A stretch of 25,116 nucleotides of DNA, taken from an uncultured Eubacteriales bacterium (lineage in GTDB: Bacteria > Bacillota > Clostridia > Lachnospirales > CAG-274). Positions within the stretch are counted from its first letter, which is position 1. The number at the start of each line of letters is the position of its first letter. The notes under the pieces are model-generated. The model was not told where the DNA came from, ran no database searches, and was given only the letters and a program-made list of their open reading frames with translations. Shown here piece after piece: positions 1 through 7,486 of the stretch. The translations under genes and the position numbers were made by a program. The stretch covers positions 1 through 25,116 of the forward strand of contig CABUWB010000002.1 in the NCBI GenBank assembly GCA_902495025.1, written 5' to 3'.

Positions 1-294
1 CCGCTTATAACCATGGGCAGCCTTACCATAAACTCCGATACGGGCGAGGTGCTTGCAGGTGATGAGCGCATTACCCTTACATTAAAGGAATATGAGCTTT
101 TAAAATATCTTGTGGAAAACAGCCACAGGGTGGTATCGAGAAACGAGCTTTTAAACAAGATTTGGGGCTATGAGTATACGGGCGAAACCCGCACCGTTGA
201 CATACATATACGTACCCTGCGCCAGAAGCTCGGCGAATACTGCGAATATATCAAAACCGTAAGGGGCATGGGCTACAGGGCAACGGACGAGTAA
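1..294 (+). CDS. OmpR-family response regulator, C-terminal part (5' end outside window)
   Basis: The reading frame is open from base 1, so this is the 3' end of a longer gene; the ATG at 13 is internal. About 97 residues are visible and form a complete winged-helix DNA-binding domain of the OmpR/PhoB type: the TLKEYELLKYLVEN helix, the SRNELLNKIWGYEY recognition region, the RTVDIHIRTLRQKLG helix, and the terminal hairpin IKTVRGMGYR. The receiver domain with the phosphorylated aspartate lies before the window. The gene ends 12 bases before a sensor kinase start, so the two are a cognate pair in one operon. A PhoB-like (phosphate) or WalR-like (cell wall) regulator is possible; the C-terminal domain alone cannot separate these. 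Confidence 0.9.
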   Translation, partial: PLITMGSLTINSDTGEVLAGDERITLTLKEYELLKYLVENSHRVVSRNELLNKIWGYEYTGETRTVDIHIRTLRQKLGEYCEYIKTVRGMGYRATDE

Positions 295-306
295 CGGAGG
301 AGAGCT

Positions 307-2043
307 ATGAAAAATGCAGTTTTAAAGGGCTATCTTATTATTACGGTAGTCTGCCTTGCCATAGTCAGTACCGTATTCTGCTATATTTATGCAGGCTTTA
401 ACCTTAAACAGACGGAGCAGCACCTGCTTGACACCGTACACATAATTGACCACAGCCTTGACTACAGCGGAGATATTGAAAAGCAGGCAAAGGAGATTGA
501 CGCCATACTTGCCGCCAATACGAGAATTACCATTATCCGCACCGACGGACGTGTTATAGCCGACACAATGGCATCTGCTGCAGATATGGATAAGGACAAC
601 CACCTTTCAAGACCCGAGGTACAGAGTGCCATAAATGACGGACAGGGTACAAACATACGCTACTCCACTACGCTTGGCACAGAACTTATGTATGCGGCGG
701 TGCTTTCCTCAAACGGAAAGTACGTCATAAGGCTTTCTGACCCGTATAAGGGCAAGCTGTACTTTGCAGGCTCGCTTGTACCTGCAATTCTGCTTACGTG
801 TGCAGTTGTGCTTGTGCTTTCCATGCTGCTTTCAAGGCGGCTTTCAAACGATATTACAAAGCCGCTTACCGAAATATGCAACACCCTTTCCAAAACCAAA
901 AGCTACAACAACGCAATCAATATTGAAAAATGCCGCTATGATGAGATAAACACACTGACAGACGCAATAAACACGCTGTCCAAAAATGTTGAAAAAACAA
1001 TTGAGGATATTCATTTTGAAAAGAAAAAGACCAACTATATACTCGACAATATGCAGGAGGGTCTTATTCTGCTTGACGAAAAGCAGAATGTAATGATTAT
1101 AAATAAGGCGGCTATGGAAATACTGGACTGCAAGAGCAGAGGCTCGGGCAAAAGCATACTGTATTATACGCAGAATATACTTATCTCACAGGGTATTGAG
1201 GCGGCATTCAATACAGGCATAGAGCAGAGCTTTGATATTACCGATTCAAGAGGACGTATTTTTAACATACTGATAAACAAGGTAAACACAGGCAGCTTTA
1301 AATACGCAGGCAACGGCGCAATTATCTTTATGCCCGAGGTAACAAAGGACAGGGAGGCAGAGAGTATGCGGCAGGAGTTTTTCTCCAATGCCTCGCATGA
1401 GCTGAAAACGCCCATTACCTCAATACAGGGCTATGCTGAGCTGCTGACCTCAGGTATAAAATACAGCGACGAGCAGAAAGATGAATTTTTGCAGCGCATT
1501 AAAAACGAGGCTGCAAATATGACGGGACTTATTAACGATATACTTACCATTTCAAGGCTTGAAAGCGGCTCCAATGCCGAAAGCGAAAGCCCTGTAAGCA
1601 TATCCCTGCTTATAAGGGACATTTTTAACAGCGTTGAGCCAATGGCACAGGAGAAAAATATCTCTCTTTATTCAAGCTGCGGCAATATCTGCGTTAAGGC
1701 TGACTATAAAAAGCTGTATCAGCTTGCAAATAACCTTATTGTAAATGCCGTAAAGTATAATAAGCCAAACGGCAGCGTTACCGTTACCGCAGCAGGCGAT
1801 GAGGTGTTTACCCTTACCGTAAGTGATACCGGCATAGGCATACCTGCCGACAGCAAGGCAAGAGTGTTTGAGCGCTTTTATCGTGTGGATAAGGGCAGGA
1901 GCAAAAAAACCGCAGGTACGGGACTTGGTCTTGCCATAGTAAAGCATGTGGTTAATTACTACCATGGCACAATTAAGCTCGAAAGTAAGCTTGATATAGG
2001 TACCGAAATAACTGTAAACCTGCCTGTTGAAATTATTAAATGA
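307..2043 (+). CDS. PAS-containing membrane sensor histidine kinase (PhoR-like)
   Basis: A 578-residue two-component sensor kinase. TM1 is about residues 8-30 and TM2 about 155-176, enclosing a ~120-residue extracytoplasmic sensor. A HAMP-like linker (about 177-235) and a PAS domain (about 240-345) follow. The HisKA domain carries the phosphorylated His364 in NASHELKTPITS. The ATPase domain shows the N box (NNLIVNAVKYN, 475-485), DTGIGIP (507-513), the F box ERFYRVDKG and GTGLGLAIV (538-546). TM, extracytoplasmic loop, HAMP, PAS and HisKA in this order is the usual PhoR/WalK layout of Firmicutes. The start has a good ribosome site (GGAGGAG, 5-6 bases before ATG). It is co-transcribed with the preceding response regulator. 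The kinase assignment is sure; the signal (phosphate, cell wall or other) is not visible. Confidence 0.93.
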   Translation: MKNAVLKGYLIITVVCLAIVSTVFCYIYAGFNLKQTEQHLLDTVHIIDHSLDYSGDIEKQAKEIDAILAANTRITIIRTDGRVIADTMASAADMDKDNHLSRPEVQSAINDGQGTNIRYSTTLGTELMYAAVLSSNGKYVIRLSDPYKGKLYFAGSLVPAILLTCAVVLVLSMLLSRRLSNDITKPLTEICNTLSKTKSYNNAINIEKCRYDEINTLTDAINTLSKNVEKTIEDIHFEKKKTNYILDNMQEGLILLDEKQNVMIINKAAMEILDCKSRGSGKSILYYTQNILISQGIEAAFNTGIEQSFDITDSRGRIFNILINKVNTGSFKYAGNGAIIFMPEVTKDREAESMRQEFFSNASHELKTPITSIQGYAELLTSGIKYSDEQKDEFLQRIKNEAANMTGLINDILTISRLESGSNAESESPVSISLLIRDIFNSVEPMAQEKNISLYSSCGNICVKADYKKLYQLANNLIVNAVKYNKPNGSVTVTAAGDEVFTLTVSDTGIGIPADSKARVFERFYRVDKGRSKKTAGTGLGLAIVKHVVNYYHGTIKLESKLDIGTEITVNLPVEIIK

Positions 2044-2049
2044 TATTAA

Positions 2050-2078
2050 AAAAGGTACTGCAAAACACAGTACCTTTT
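2050..2078. terminator. Bidirectional intrinsic terminator
   Basis: An 11-bp perfect stem, AAAAGGTACTG / CAGTACCTTTT, with a 7-base loop lies between two convergent genes. On the + strand it is followed by TTTTATTG and on the - strand by a run of seven T. It can end both the sensor-kinase transcript and the transcript of the 60-residue protein. Confidence 0.85.
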
Positions 2079-2104
2079 ATTGTATCAAAACTAACTTTGT
2101 ATTA

Positions 2105-2287
2105 TTAGATTACACCAAAAAATCCCTTAATTTTATCACCGATTATCTCTATGCAGTTTACCTTTGTTTCTTCCTTTTCAGATAAAGTTTCGGATTCTTC
2201 CGCTGCCCTCTCCAGCGCATTGGCAAACTCCAAGCCGAACTTATTATTCTTTATTGCTATATCCTTTAACATACTCTTGGTTGCCAT
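2105..2287 (-). CDS. Small hypothetical protein (60 aa)
   Basis: A longer reading frame runs upstream, but the ATG at 2285-2287 is the one with a strong ribosome site (GGAGGTGAG, 8 bases before ATG), giving a 60-residue product beginning MATKSMLKDIAIKNNKFGLE. It is mostly helical and charged, with no signal peptide or membrane segment. From memory, similar short proteins beginning MATKSxLK occur in Lachnospiraceae-type and other Clostridia without an assigned function. It sits alone between a possible promoter and a shared terminator, so it is probably monocistronic. I do not recognise its role. Confidence 0.72.
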   Translation of the reverse strand: MATKSMLKDIAIKNNKFGLEFANALERAAEESETLSEKEETKVNCIEIIGDKIKGFFGVI

Positions 2288-2327
2288 ATATCTCACCTCC
2301 AAAACATCTATAAGTCGTACTTTCGTA

Positions 2328-2356
2328 TTATCATTATACATTTAAAATTATGTCAA
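2328..2356 (-). promoter_or_regulatory. Possible promoter of the 60-aa gene
   Basis: On the - strand there is a perfect -35 TTGACA (2351-2356), a 17-bp spacer and TGATAA (2328-2333) as -10, inside an AT-rich stretch that also offers TATAAT at a too-short spacing. It lies about 40 bases before the gene's start. The -35 is convincing; the -10 choice is less so. Confidence 0.45.
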
Positions 2357-2397
2357 TCATTTTACGAAAAACTTAATAATGTTTTGAAGAGAGTTAT

Positions 2398-2910
2398 TTA
2401 CTTACCACTGCTGCCGAGCTTACCGCCGCCTCTTTCGGACGGATAATCTGCAATTTTATCTGCGGGAATTTCCTCCACGCCCAGCTCATTATGCACATTA
2501 TGCACTATGCCCTGAAAAAGCGCCTTTGAATAAGGGTAAACAATAATTGTTTCCTCAATAAGGCTTTTAAAGCTTTCGGGCAGGGTATTAATATCCTCTT
2601 TCAGTATAACAACGGGCTTATTATTGCAGTTTGTGGTTGCAAGAAACCACTCGCCCCTATAGCCCGAGTCGATAACACCTGCGCTGTACTTAATACCCTT
2701 GCTGCCGCTGGAGCCTCTCTCCTGTATCTGAATATAGTAATCAACAGGAATAACGCTTGCTATGCCCGTAGGCACAAGCCTTGTTTCGTGCGGAGGAATA
2801 ACCATGTAATCCTCATCAAAGCAGGGATAGATGTCAAGCCCTGCATTCCAAATATCTCTTTGGGGGATTTTTGCACCCTCTCTTAACTTAGCAAACAATA
2901 TATTTTCCAT
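2398..2910 (-). CDS. dut: dUTP diphosphatase (dUTPase family)
   Basis: A 170-residue trimeric-type dUTPase, which hydrolyses dUTP to dUMP and PPi, keeping uracil out of DNA and feeding dTMP synthesis. The five family motifs are in order: motif 1 NAGLDIYP (22-29), motif 2 ERGSSGSKG (64-72), motif 3 AGVIDSGYRGEW (77-88, with Asp81 and Tyr84), motif 4 QGIVHNV (133-139) and the glycine-rich motif 5 ERGGGKLGSSG (159-169). In motif 5 the usual Phe that stacks on uracil is Leu, and motif 1 has NAG in place of DAG, so a related dCTP deaminase/dUTPase-like specificity is not excluded. The start is one base after the stop of the preceding gene. Last gene of the nrdD-nrdG cluster, fitting nucleotide-pool control. 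Confidence 0.85.
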   Translation of the reverse strand: MENILFAKLREGAKIPQRDIWNAGLDIYPCFDEDYMVIPPHETRLVPTGIASVIPVDYYIQIQERGSSGSKGIKYSAGVIDSGYRGEWFLATTNCNNKPVVILKEDINTLPESFKSLIEETIIVYPYSKALFQGIVHNVHNELGVEEIPADKIADYPSERGGGKLGSSGK

Positions 2911-2911
2911 A

Positions 2912-3484
2912 TCACGTACCTATTCTATCTTTCAAATCTTCTAAAAAATTAATTAAACCATCGCTGCAATTTTTCTTTTTTATGGAATACAATGATTCAC
3001 CAACCTCGATATAAAAATTTTCATTAATTTCATACATACGGTTTATATTGTAATAAGGACACTCTATTTTATGTATGGCCACGTACCCATTCGGAACCAA
3101 ATCAGGAATAGCATAATTAACTTTTGCTGATTTTGCCTTCCAGCAATCAATAGCTGTAAAGTTTGTTTTATAAAATTTATAAATTGTAAGTGTGCCCTCT
3201 CTCACAAAGCATACCTCAAGCTTTTTATTAAGCTTTTTATCAAGTCGTTTTTTATGGTAAAACCAAAAAAACACACAACCAGCAACAGCAAGATAGAATA
3301 TAACATCAAACCATATTCCATAATTATCAGCATATCTAAGACTTACCTTAAGAAACGCCAAAAACAGGGCGTAAACCACAGCAACTCCCTTTTTGCCACT
3401 CTTATAGTCCTTAGTAAGCACTTTGGCATATTTTTTAAATTCTATATCGTCATAATAAATTTGTGTACTAAAATCAGGCTCCAT
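2912..3484 (-). CDS. YcxB-like membrane protein, function unknown
   Basis: A 190-residue protein. A cytoplasmic N-terminus is followed by two membrane helices (about 34-51 and 56-76), then a KKRLDKKLNKK stretch and a ~110-residue soluble C-terminal domain. The C-terminal pattern (INRMYEINENFYIEVGESLYSIKKKN) resembles the YcxB-like, PH-fold domain of Firmicutes membrane proteins; this is by eye only. It begins 9 bases after nrdG ends, with an AAGGAGA site, and ends one base before dut starts, so it is translated as part of the nrd/dut cluster. Base use is AT-richer than its neighbours and it reads like a poorly conserved insertion into the operon. No role in nucleotide metabolism can be read from it. 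Confidence 0.72.
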   Translation of the reverse strand: MEPDFSTQIYYDDIEFKKYAKVLTKDYKSGKKGVAVVYALFLAFLKVSLRYADNYGIWFDVIFYLAVAGCVFFWFYHKKRLDKKLNKKLEVCFVREGTLTIYKFYKTNFTAIDCWKAKSAKVNYAIPDLVPNGYVAIHKIECPYYNINRMYEINENFYIEVGESLYSIKKKNCSDGLINFLEDLKDRIGT

Positions 3485-3493
3485 ACGCTCTCC

Positions 3494-3988
3494 TTATTCA
3501 TAGTTATATAGCACAACCTCGCCCTTTTCAAGAGCCGCCTGTACATCAATTATCCTCTGGTTGCTGCTGCCCCTCCAGTGGAGCTGTGGGTCCTTAAGCT
3601 CCTCAACAAATCTGCCGTCAACAAGCACGTCAACATACTGCATTACAGGCAGATTGCTTACAGCCTCCCAAAGAAAGCCCGTATAAAGCCAGATATTTTT
3701 ATTAGGATATTTCTCCTTATATTTTTTTGCAAGGCGGGTTACCTCGTCCCTGTTATCGGGGTGGAGAGGGTCGCCGCCGCTGAAGGTTATGCCGCTTATG
3801 TAGCCCTTACCACCCTCGATAAAAAGCTCCCTTTCCGCAGCGTCATCAAAAAGTATACCGCCGTTTATGTCCCACGTTATGGGATTATGGCAGTTTTCGC
3901 AGTGGTGGGTGCAGCCTGCAACCCACAGCACTGCCCTGAGTCCCTCGCCGTTAAGCATATCGTCATGTGTAATATTGTGGTATCTCAT
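3494..3988 (-). CDS. nrdG: Anaerobic ribonucleotide reductase activating protein (radical SAM)
   Basis: A 164-residue radical-SAM activase that uses S-adenosylmethionine to install the glycyl radical on NrdD. The iron-sulfur motif CxxxCxxC is Cys26, Cys30, Cys33 in AGCTHHCENCHNPITWD. The SAM-binding GGD motif (TFSGGDPLHP) and the late YVDVLVDGRFVEELKD and RGSSNQRIIDV stretches are all typical NrdG. Length is normal for the family. It starts 17 bases after nrdD ends, with only a weak ribosome site close to the ATG, so translation is probably coupled to nrdD. Confidence 0.96.
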   Translation of the reverse strand: MRYHNITHDDMLNGEGLRAVLWVAGCTHHCENCHNPITWDINGGILFDDAAERELFIEGGKGYISGITFSGGDPLHPDNRDEVTRLAKKYKEKYPNKNIWLYTGFLWEAVSNLPVMQYVDVLVDGRFVEELKDPQLHWRGSSNQRIIDVQAALEKGEVVLYNYE

Positions 3989-4005
3989 TTTCCAAACTTA
4001 GTCCT

Positions 4006-6171
4006 TTACATACTCTTTCTGTCGGCAATTTCAGCCATTTTTGCATCGTTAAGACGCGTGTCGCCATTTACCCTTGAATAGCTTAAATAGCCGTTCATAC
4101 GGTCAATTTTGGTGAGGTTTTTGCTGCCGCACTTAGGGCATACGTCCATATCAAGCTCCTGATGTCCGCAGTCATCACAGTAAGCAAGCGAAAGGTTTAC
4201 GCCCTCGTAAAAGCCCATATCCATAGCCCTGTAAATAAGAGTTTTGATAGCGTCGGTATTGTAGTCGATAGGATACTTTACATACTGTATTTTACCGCCG
4301 TTCATCAAATTCCAGAAACGCTTTTCAAGGTCCTGCTTCTGAATAGGCGTAATATCCTCGGACACGTGGCAGTGGAAGCTGTTTGAAACATACTCCCTGT
4401 CGGAAACGTGCTCAATAATGCCGTATTTCTTTCTGAACTGCTTTACCTGCAGACCGCAAAGGCTCTCGGCAGGCGTGCCGTAGAGTGCGTAAAGTATGCC
4501 GTCCTCTTTCTTGTACTGCTCAACCTTTTTGTTGATGTACTCCATAACCTCAAGGGCAAACTGACCGTCCTCAACAAGGCTTTTCTGATTGTAAAGCTCC
4601 TGCAGCTCATTAAGTGCGGTAATGCCAAAGCTGATTGTACATGCCTTGAGCAGAGGCTTGATTTTATCCGAAGGCTTGAGATGACCGCCGTAGAAGCCAC
4701 CCTCGCAGTAAGCAAGAGGGTTAGTTGATGCCTTCATCTCGCCGAGATAGTCGATAGTCTTTTTATGCAGATTTCTTATCATTTCAAGGTAGTAGTCAAG
4801 CACCTCGTAGAAATCCCTGCTTTCTGCCCTTGCCTTTGCAAGTATCATAGGCAGATGCAGGCTGATTGCGCCAAGGTTGAAACGACCTACGGTAATAGCC
4901 TTGTCATTTTCATCAGCAGGCTGCATACCGCCCCTTTCAAACCAAAGCGAAAGAAAAGCACGACAGCCCATAGGACTAATTACAACGCCGTATTTCTGAT
5001 AAGCCTTTGCAACGTAGCTGTCGCCCGATAAGCTGAGCCAGTCTGGATACATTGTCTTTGCAGAGCATGCAAGACCTGCCTCAAATACGTCGTGCAGCTC
5101 ACAGCCCTCGCCATGCAGCTTTTCATCATATAAAAATACAATCTTAGGGAAAAGCACAGGCTTTTTATTATCCTTTTTGCCCTGTCCCTCTCTGTGTACG
5201 TCAAGTGCGGTGATTGCTGCCATTTTGCCGAAACGGTCCTTTGCAAGACCTAAGGTAATTGTGATAAAAGGATAGTCGCCCCTTGATGAGCCAACAGAGT
5301 TGAGCTTGTATTCAAGCCCCTGAAAACCCTGCTCAAACTCTCTTTTTACCTTTTTGACAGCCTGTGCATCAATATATTCCTCGTCCTTTTTATCAAGCTC
5401 GCCGCCCTTGGTGTAAAGCACGTAGTCCTTTATTTCCTCATAATATTTATCGTAGCTCTTCTGTGCGTATGGCGCTAAAATTTTATCAATCTCGGGTACG
5501 GTAAAGCCGCCGTACTGCTGGCTTGCGGTGGATAAAACCACGTCGCCTATAACGTCAAAGGCAACAGGGAGCGTCTTTGGCTCGTTATACCAGAGGTTAC
5601 CCATTTCAAAGCCGCCCTTTAACACGTTTTCCATATCAAAAAGACAGCAGTTCATTGTATCACGTCTTGCTGACATATCGTGTATGTAGATATATCCGTC
5701 CCTGCAAGCCTGCTTTTCCTCTGTTGTTAAAAAGAATTTCTGATAAAGCTCCTTGTTAAGGTGGTTATAGATAAGGCTCCTCTTTGTTGCAACAAGTGCG
5801 GAGTCGGTGTTAGAGTTTTCCTTATCGCCTATATACATAATGGACTGTGCCTTCTGATAAACGTCATCAAGCATGTGCACAAAGTCCTTTTTATAGTTGC
5901 GGTAGTCCTTGTAGCTTTTTGCAACCTTAGGCTCAATATCCTCCAGTGCGCTTTCAACAAGGTTGTGCATTGTTTGTATTGGTATCTGCTGCATGCCTGC
6001 CCTTGCAATACCGCTTGTAATATGGTCAACAATGCTGTCGTATTCGTCCTTTGTAAATGTATACATAACTCTGTTTGCAGACTTTGTAACAGCCTTTATA
6101 ATTTTGGCTGCGTCAAAGCTCTCCAGAGTACCGTCCTTTTTAATTATAAACACATTTTCCATATCCGCCAT
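4006..6171 (-). CDS. nrdD: Anaerobic (class III) ribonucleoside-triphosphate reductase
   Basis: A glycyl-radical enzyme reducing NTPs to dNTPs without oxygen. The start at 6171 is preferred over the ATG at 6177 because GGGAGG lies 8 bases before it and only 2 before the other; the product is 721 residues. An ATP-cone (about residues 5-95, starting VFIIKKDGTLESFD) gives allosteric overall-activity control. The thiyl-radical cysteine is Cys403 in SPMGCRAFLS. Four zinc cysteines (CDDC...CPKC, 665, 668, 678, 681) precede the glycyl-radical site Gly694 in RMNGYLS. Everything needed for activity is present. First gene of the cluster, with an NrdR-type operator at its promoter. Confidence 0.96.
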   Translation of the reverse strand: MADMENVFIIKKDGTLESFDAAKIIKAVTKSANRVMYTFTKDEYDSIVDHITSGIARAGMQQIPIQTMHNLVESALEDIEPKVAKSYKDYRNYKKDFVHMLDDVYQKAQSIMYIGDKENSNTDSALVATKRSLIYNHLNKELYQKFFLTTEEKQACRDGYIYIHDMSARRDTMNCCLFDMENVLKGGFEMGNLWYNEPKTLPVAFDVIGDVVLSTASQQYGGFTVPEIDKILAPYAQKSYDKYYEEIKDYVLYTKGGELDKKDEEYIDAQAVKKVKREFEQGFQGLEYKLNSVGSSRGDYPFITITLGLAKDRFGKMAAITALDVHREGQGKKDNKKPVLFPKIVFLYDEKLHGEGCELHDVFEAGLACSAKTMYPDWLSLSGDSYVAKAYQKYGVVISPMGCRAFLSLWFERGGMQPADENDKAITVGRFNLGAISLHLPMILAKARAESRDFYEVLDYYLEMIRNLHKKTIDYLGEMKASTNPLAYCEGGFYGGHLKPSDKIKPLLKACTISFGITALNELQELYNQKSLVEDGQFALEVMEYINKKVEQYKKEDGILYALYGTPAESLCGLQVKQFRKKYGIIEHVSDREYVSNSFHCHVSEDITPIQKQDLEKRFWNLMNGGKIQYVKYPIDYNTDAIKTLIYRAMDMGFYEGVNLSLAYCDDCGHQELDMDVCPKCGSKNLTKIDRMNGYLSYSRVNGDTRLNDAKMAEIADRKSM

Positions 6172-6235
6172 ATCCATTACCTCCCTTTTCTCATAGTATT
6201 TATGTTATAATGAACCCCTATATATGGCAATACAA

Positions 6236-6251
6236 ATACTATATTTCGTGT
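6236..6251. promoter_or_regulatory. NrdR box 2 (start-site proximal)
   Basis: Read on the - strand, this 16-mer is ACACGAAATATAGTAT, close to the partly palindromic NrdR box (ACACWATATNTWGTGT type). Its centre is 32 bp from that of box 1, three helical turns, which is the spacing known for paired NrdR sites. It covers the predicted transcription start. Confidence 0.75.
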
Positions 6252-6258
6252 AAAATCT

Positions 6259-6288
6259 ATTGTATCACCACAAGATATAGTATGTCAA
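6259..6288 (-). promoter_or_regulatory. nrdD promoter
   Basis: On the - strand TTGACA (6283-6288), an 18-bp spacer and TACAAT (6259-6264) lie about 90 bases before nrdD. One NrdR box fills the spacer and the other covers the expected transcription start, the arrangement expected for repression. Confidence 0.75.
6268..6283. promoter_or_regulatory. NrdR box 1 (between -35 and -10)
   Basis: On the + strand the 16-mer reads CCACAAGATATAGTAT, the second half of a paired NrdR operator. It lies in the spacer of the nrdD promoter. NrdR is an ATP-cone repressor that senses dATP/ATP; its gene is not in this window. Confidence 0.75.
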
Positions 6289-6294
6289 TAGACT

Positions 6295-6408
6295 TTATCC
6301 ACAAAATTATACACAATGCTCCAACGGTGCTTGATTACTGACAAAAAAAAATTTGACAAGCACTTTTCCACAATTTTACCCACATTTTATCCACCACAAT
6401 GTGTAAAA
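6295..6408. promoter_or_regulatory. Cluster of six DnaA-box-like 9-mers
   Basis: Judged against TTWTNCACA: TTATCCACA (6295-6303, perfect), TTATACACA (6307-6315, match), TTTTCCACA (6364-6372, match), TTACCCACA (6376-6384, one mismatch), TTATCCACC (6387-6395, one mismatch), and TTTTACACA on the - strand (6400-6408, match). Five point the same way, with starts 11-12 bp apart inside each sub-cluster. The cluster is between the divergent nrdD and dctP genes, immediately upstream of the nrdD -35. No dnaA, dnaN or rpmH is nearby, so it is more likely a regulatory or DnaA-titration site than oriC. E. coli nrdAB is known to be controlled by DnaA boxes upstream of its promoter. Confidence 0.7.
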
Positions 6409-6469
6409 GTATGCGTATTATTTTAACCATATCGGCAAAAATAATAAAAAAATACAAGGAGATACAGCT

Positions 6470-7486
6470 ATGAAAAAGTTTTTAAAACGTACAGGGCTGT
6501 GTATGCTGACAGCTATGCTTTCGCTAAGTCTTAGCGCCTGCAACATAACAGGCGGCAAAAGGATAGTGCGTATTGCACACTCGCAGTCGGCGGAGCATCC
6601 CGACCACATAGGTCTTATGGCATACGAGAAATATATTGAGGACAGGCTGGGCGACAAATACGACGTACAGATTTTTCCTAACGAGCTGTTGGGGCCGTCT
6701 GTAAAGGCAATAGAGCTTGTGCAGACTGGTGCGGTTGACTTTGCCGTTGCAAGCACAGGCAACCTTGAAACCTTTGACAATATCTACCAGATATTTTCGA
6801 TACCCTACCTTTTCAACTCTACGGAAGTTTACCATTCCGTAATGGAGGATAAGGAGCTTATGCAGGGAATATTCACCTCCACAAGGGAGTCGGGCTTTGA
6901 GGCGGTTGCATGGCTTGACGCAGGCACAAGGAGCTTTTATGCCACCACCCCGATAAATACCCCCGAGGATTTAAAGGGTAAGAAGATAAGGGTGCAGGCA
7001 AGCCCTACCAATATAAAAATGATGAAGGCATTTGGTGCGGCGGCGTCCCCTATGAACTTCGGCGATGTGTACACCGCAATACAGCAGAAGGTAATTGACG
7101 GTGCCGAGAATAACGAGTTTGCACTCACCAACAACAAGCATGGCGAGGTGGCAAAGTATTACACCTATAACGAGCATCAGATGGTGCCCGATATGCTTAT
7201 AGGCAATGTGCGCTTTCTTGACTCACTGCCTACGGACGAGCGTTCCGTATTTGACGCCGCCGCCGAGGAGTGTACAAGGGTGGAGCGTGCCGAATGGGCT
7301 GTGCAGACCGAAAAGGCAAGGGCGCAGGCAAAGGCAATGGGTGTTGAGTTTATATATCCCGACGTTGACAAATTCAGACAAAAGGTACTGCCGCTGCACG
7401 AGGAGCTGCTGAGCGAAAATCCAAAGCTGGCACCTATATATGAGAGAATACAGCAGGCAAACAGGAAAGCAGGTGGAACAGAATGA
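6470..7486 (+). CDS. dctP: TRAP transporter solute-binding lipoprotein (DctP family)
   Basis: A 338-residue extracytoplasmic binding protein. The signal peptide ends in a lipobox, L21-S22-A23-C24, so the mature protein is anchored by a lipidated Cys24. The DctP fold is clear: VRIAHSQSAEHPDHIGLMAYEKYIEDRL, ELVQTGAVDFAV, IYQIFSIPYLF, then LKGKKIRVQASP with the conserved arginine that binds the substrate carboxylate, and YTAIQQKVIDGAENN. It feeds an organic acid to the DctQM permease. The uxuA gene behind it suggests a hexuronate or aldonate such as glucuronate, galacturonate or mannonate (inference). AAGGAGAT is 6-7 bases before the ATG. The stop overlaps dctQ by 4 bases. Confidence 0.95.
   Translation: MKKFLKRTGLCMLTAMLSLSLSACNITGGKRIVRIAHSQSAEHPDHIGLMAYEKYIEDRLGDKYDVQIFPNELLGPSVKAIELVQTGAVDFAVASTGNLETFDNIYQIFSIPYLFNSTEVYHSVMEDKELMQGIFTSTRESGFEAVAWLDAGTRSFYATTPINTPEDLKGKKIRVQASPTNIKMMKAFGAAASPMNFGDVYTAIQQKVIDGAENNEFALTNNKHGEVAKYYTYNEHQMVPDMLIGNVRFLDSLPTDERSVFDAAAEECTRVERAEWAVQTEKARAQAKAMGVEFIYPDVDKFRQKVLPLHEELLSENPKLAPIYERIQQANRKAGGTE

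Noticed and set aside
5761..6210. 149-codon open frame on the + strand opposite nrdD, and many similar frames opposite ilvB, ilvD and cimA.
   Set aside because: They are antisense shadows of well-conserved genes, Cys/Leu-rich, without ribosome sites or recognisable domains.
6353..6381. TTGACA at 6353-6358 as the -35 of a dctP promoter.
   Set aside because: No acceptable -10 occurs 16-18 bp downstream (TTACCC region), and no better pair was found; the dctP promoter remains unassigned.
6295..6408. DnaA-box cluster as the chromosomal origin (oriC).
   Set aside because: No dnaA, dnaN, rpmH or gidA nearby and no clear AT-rich unwinding element next to the boxes; a regulatory or titration site fits better.
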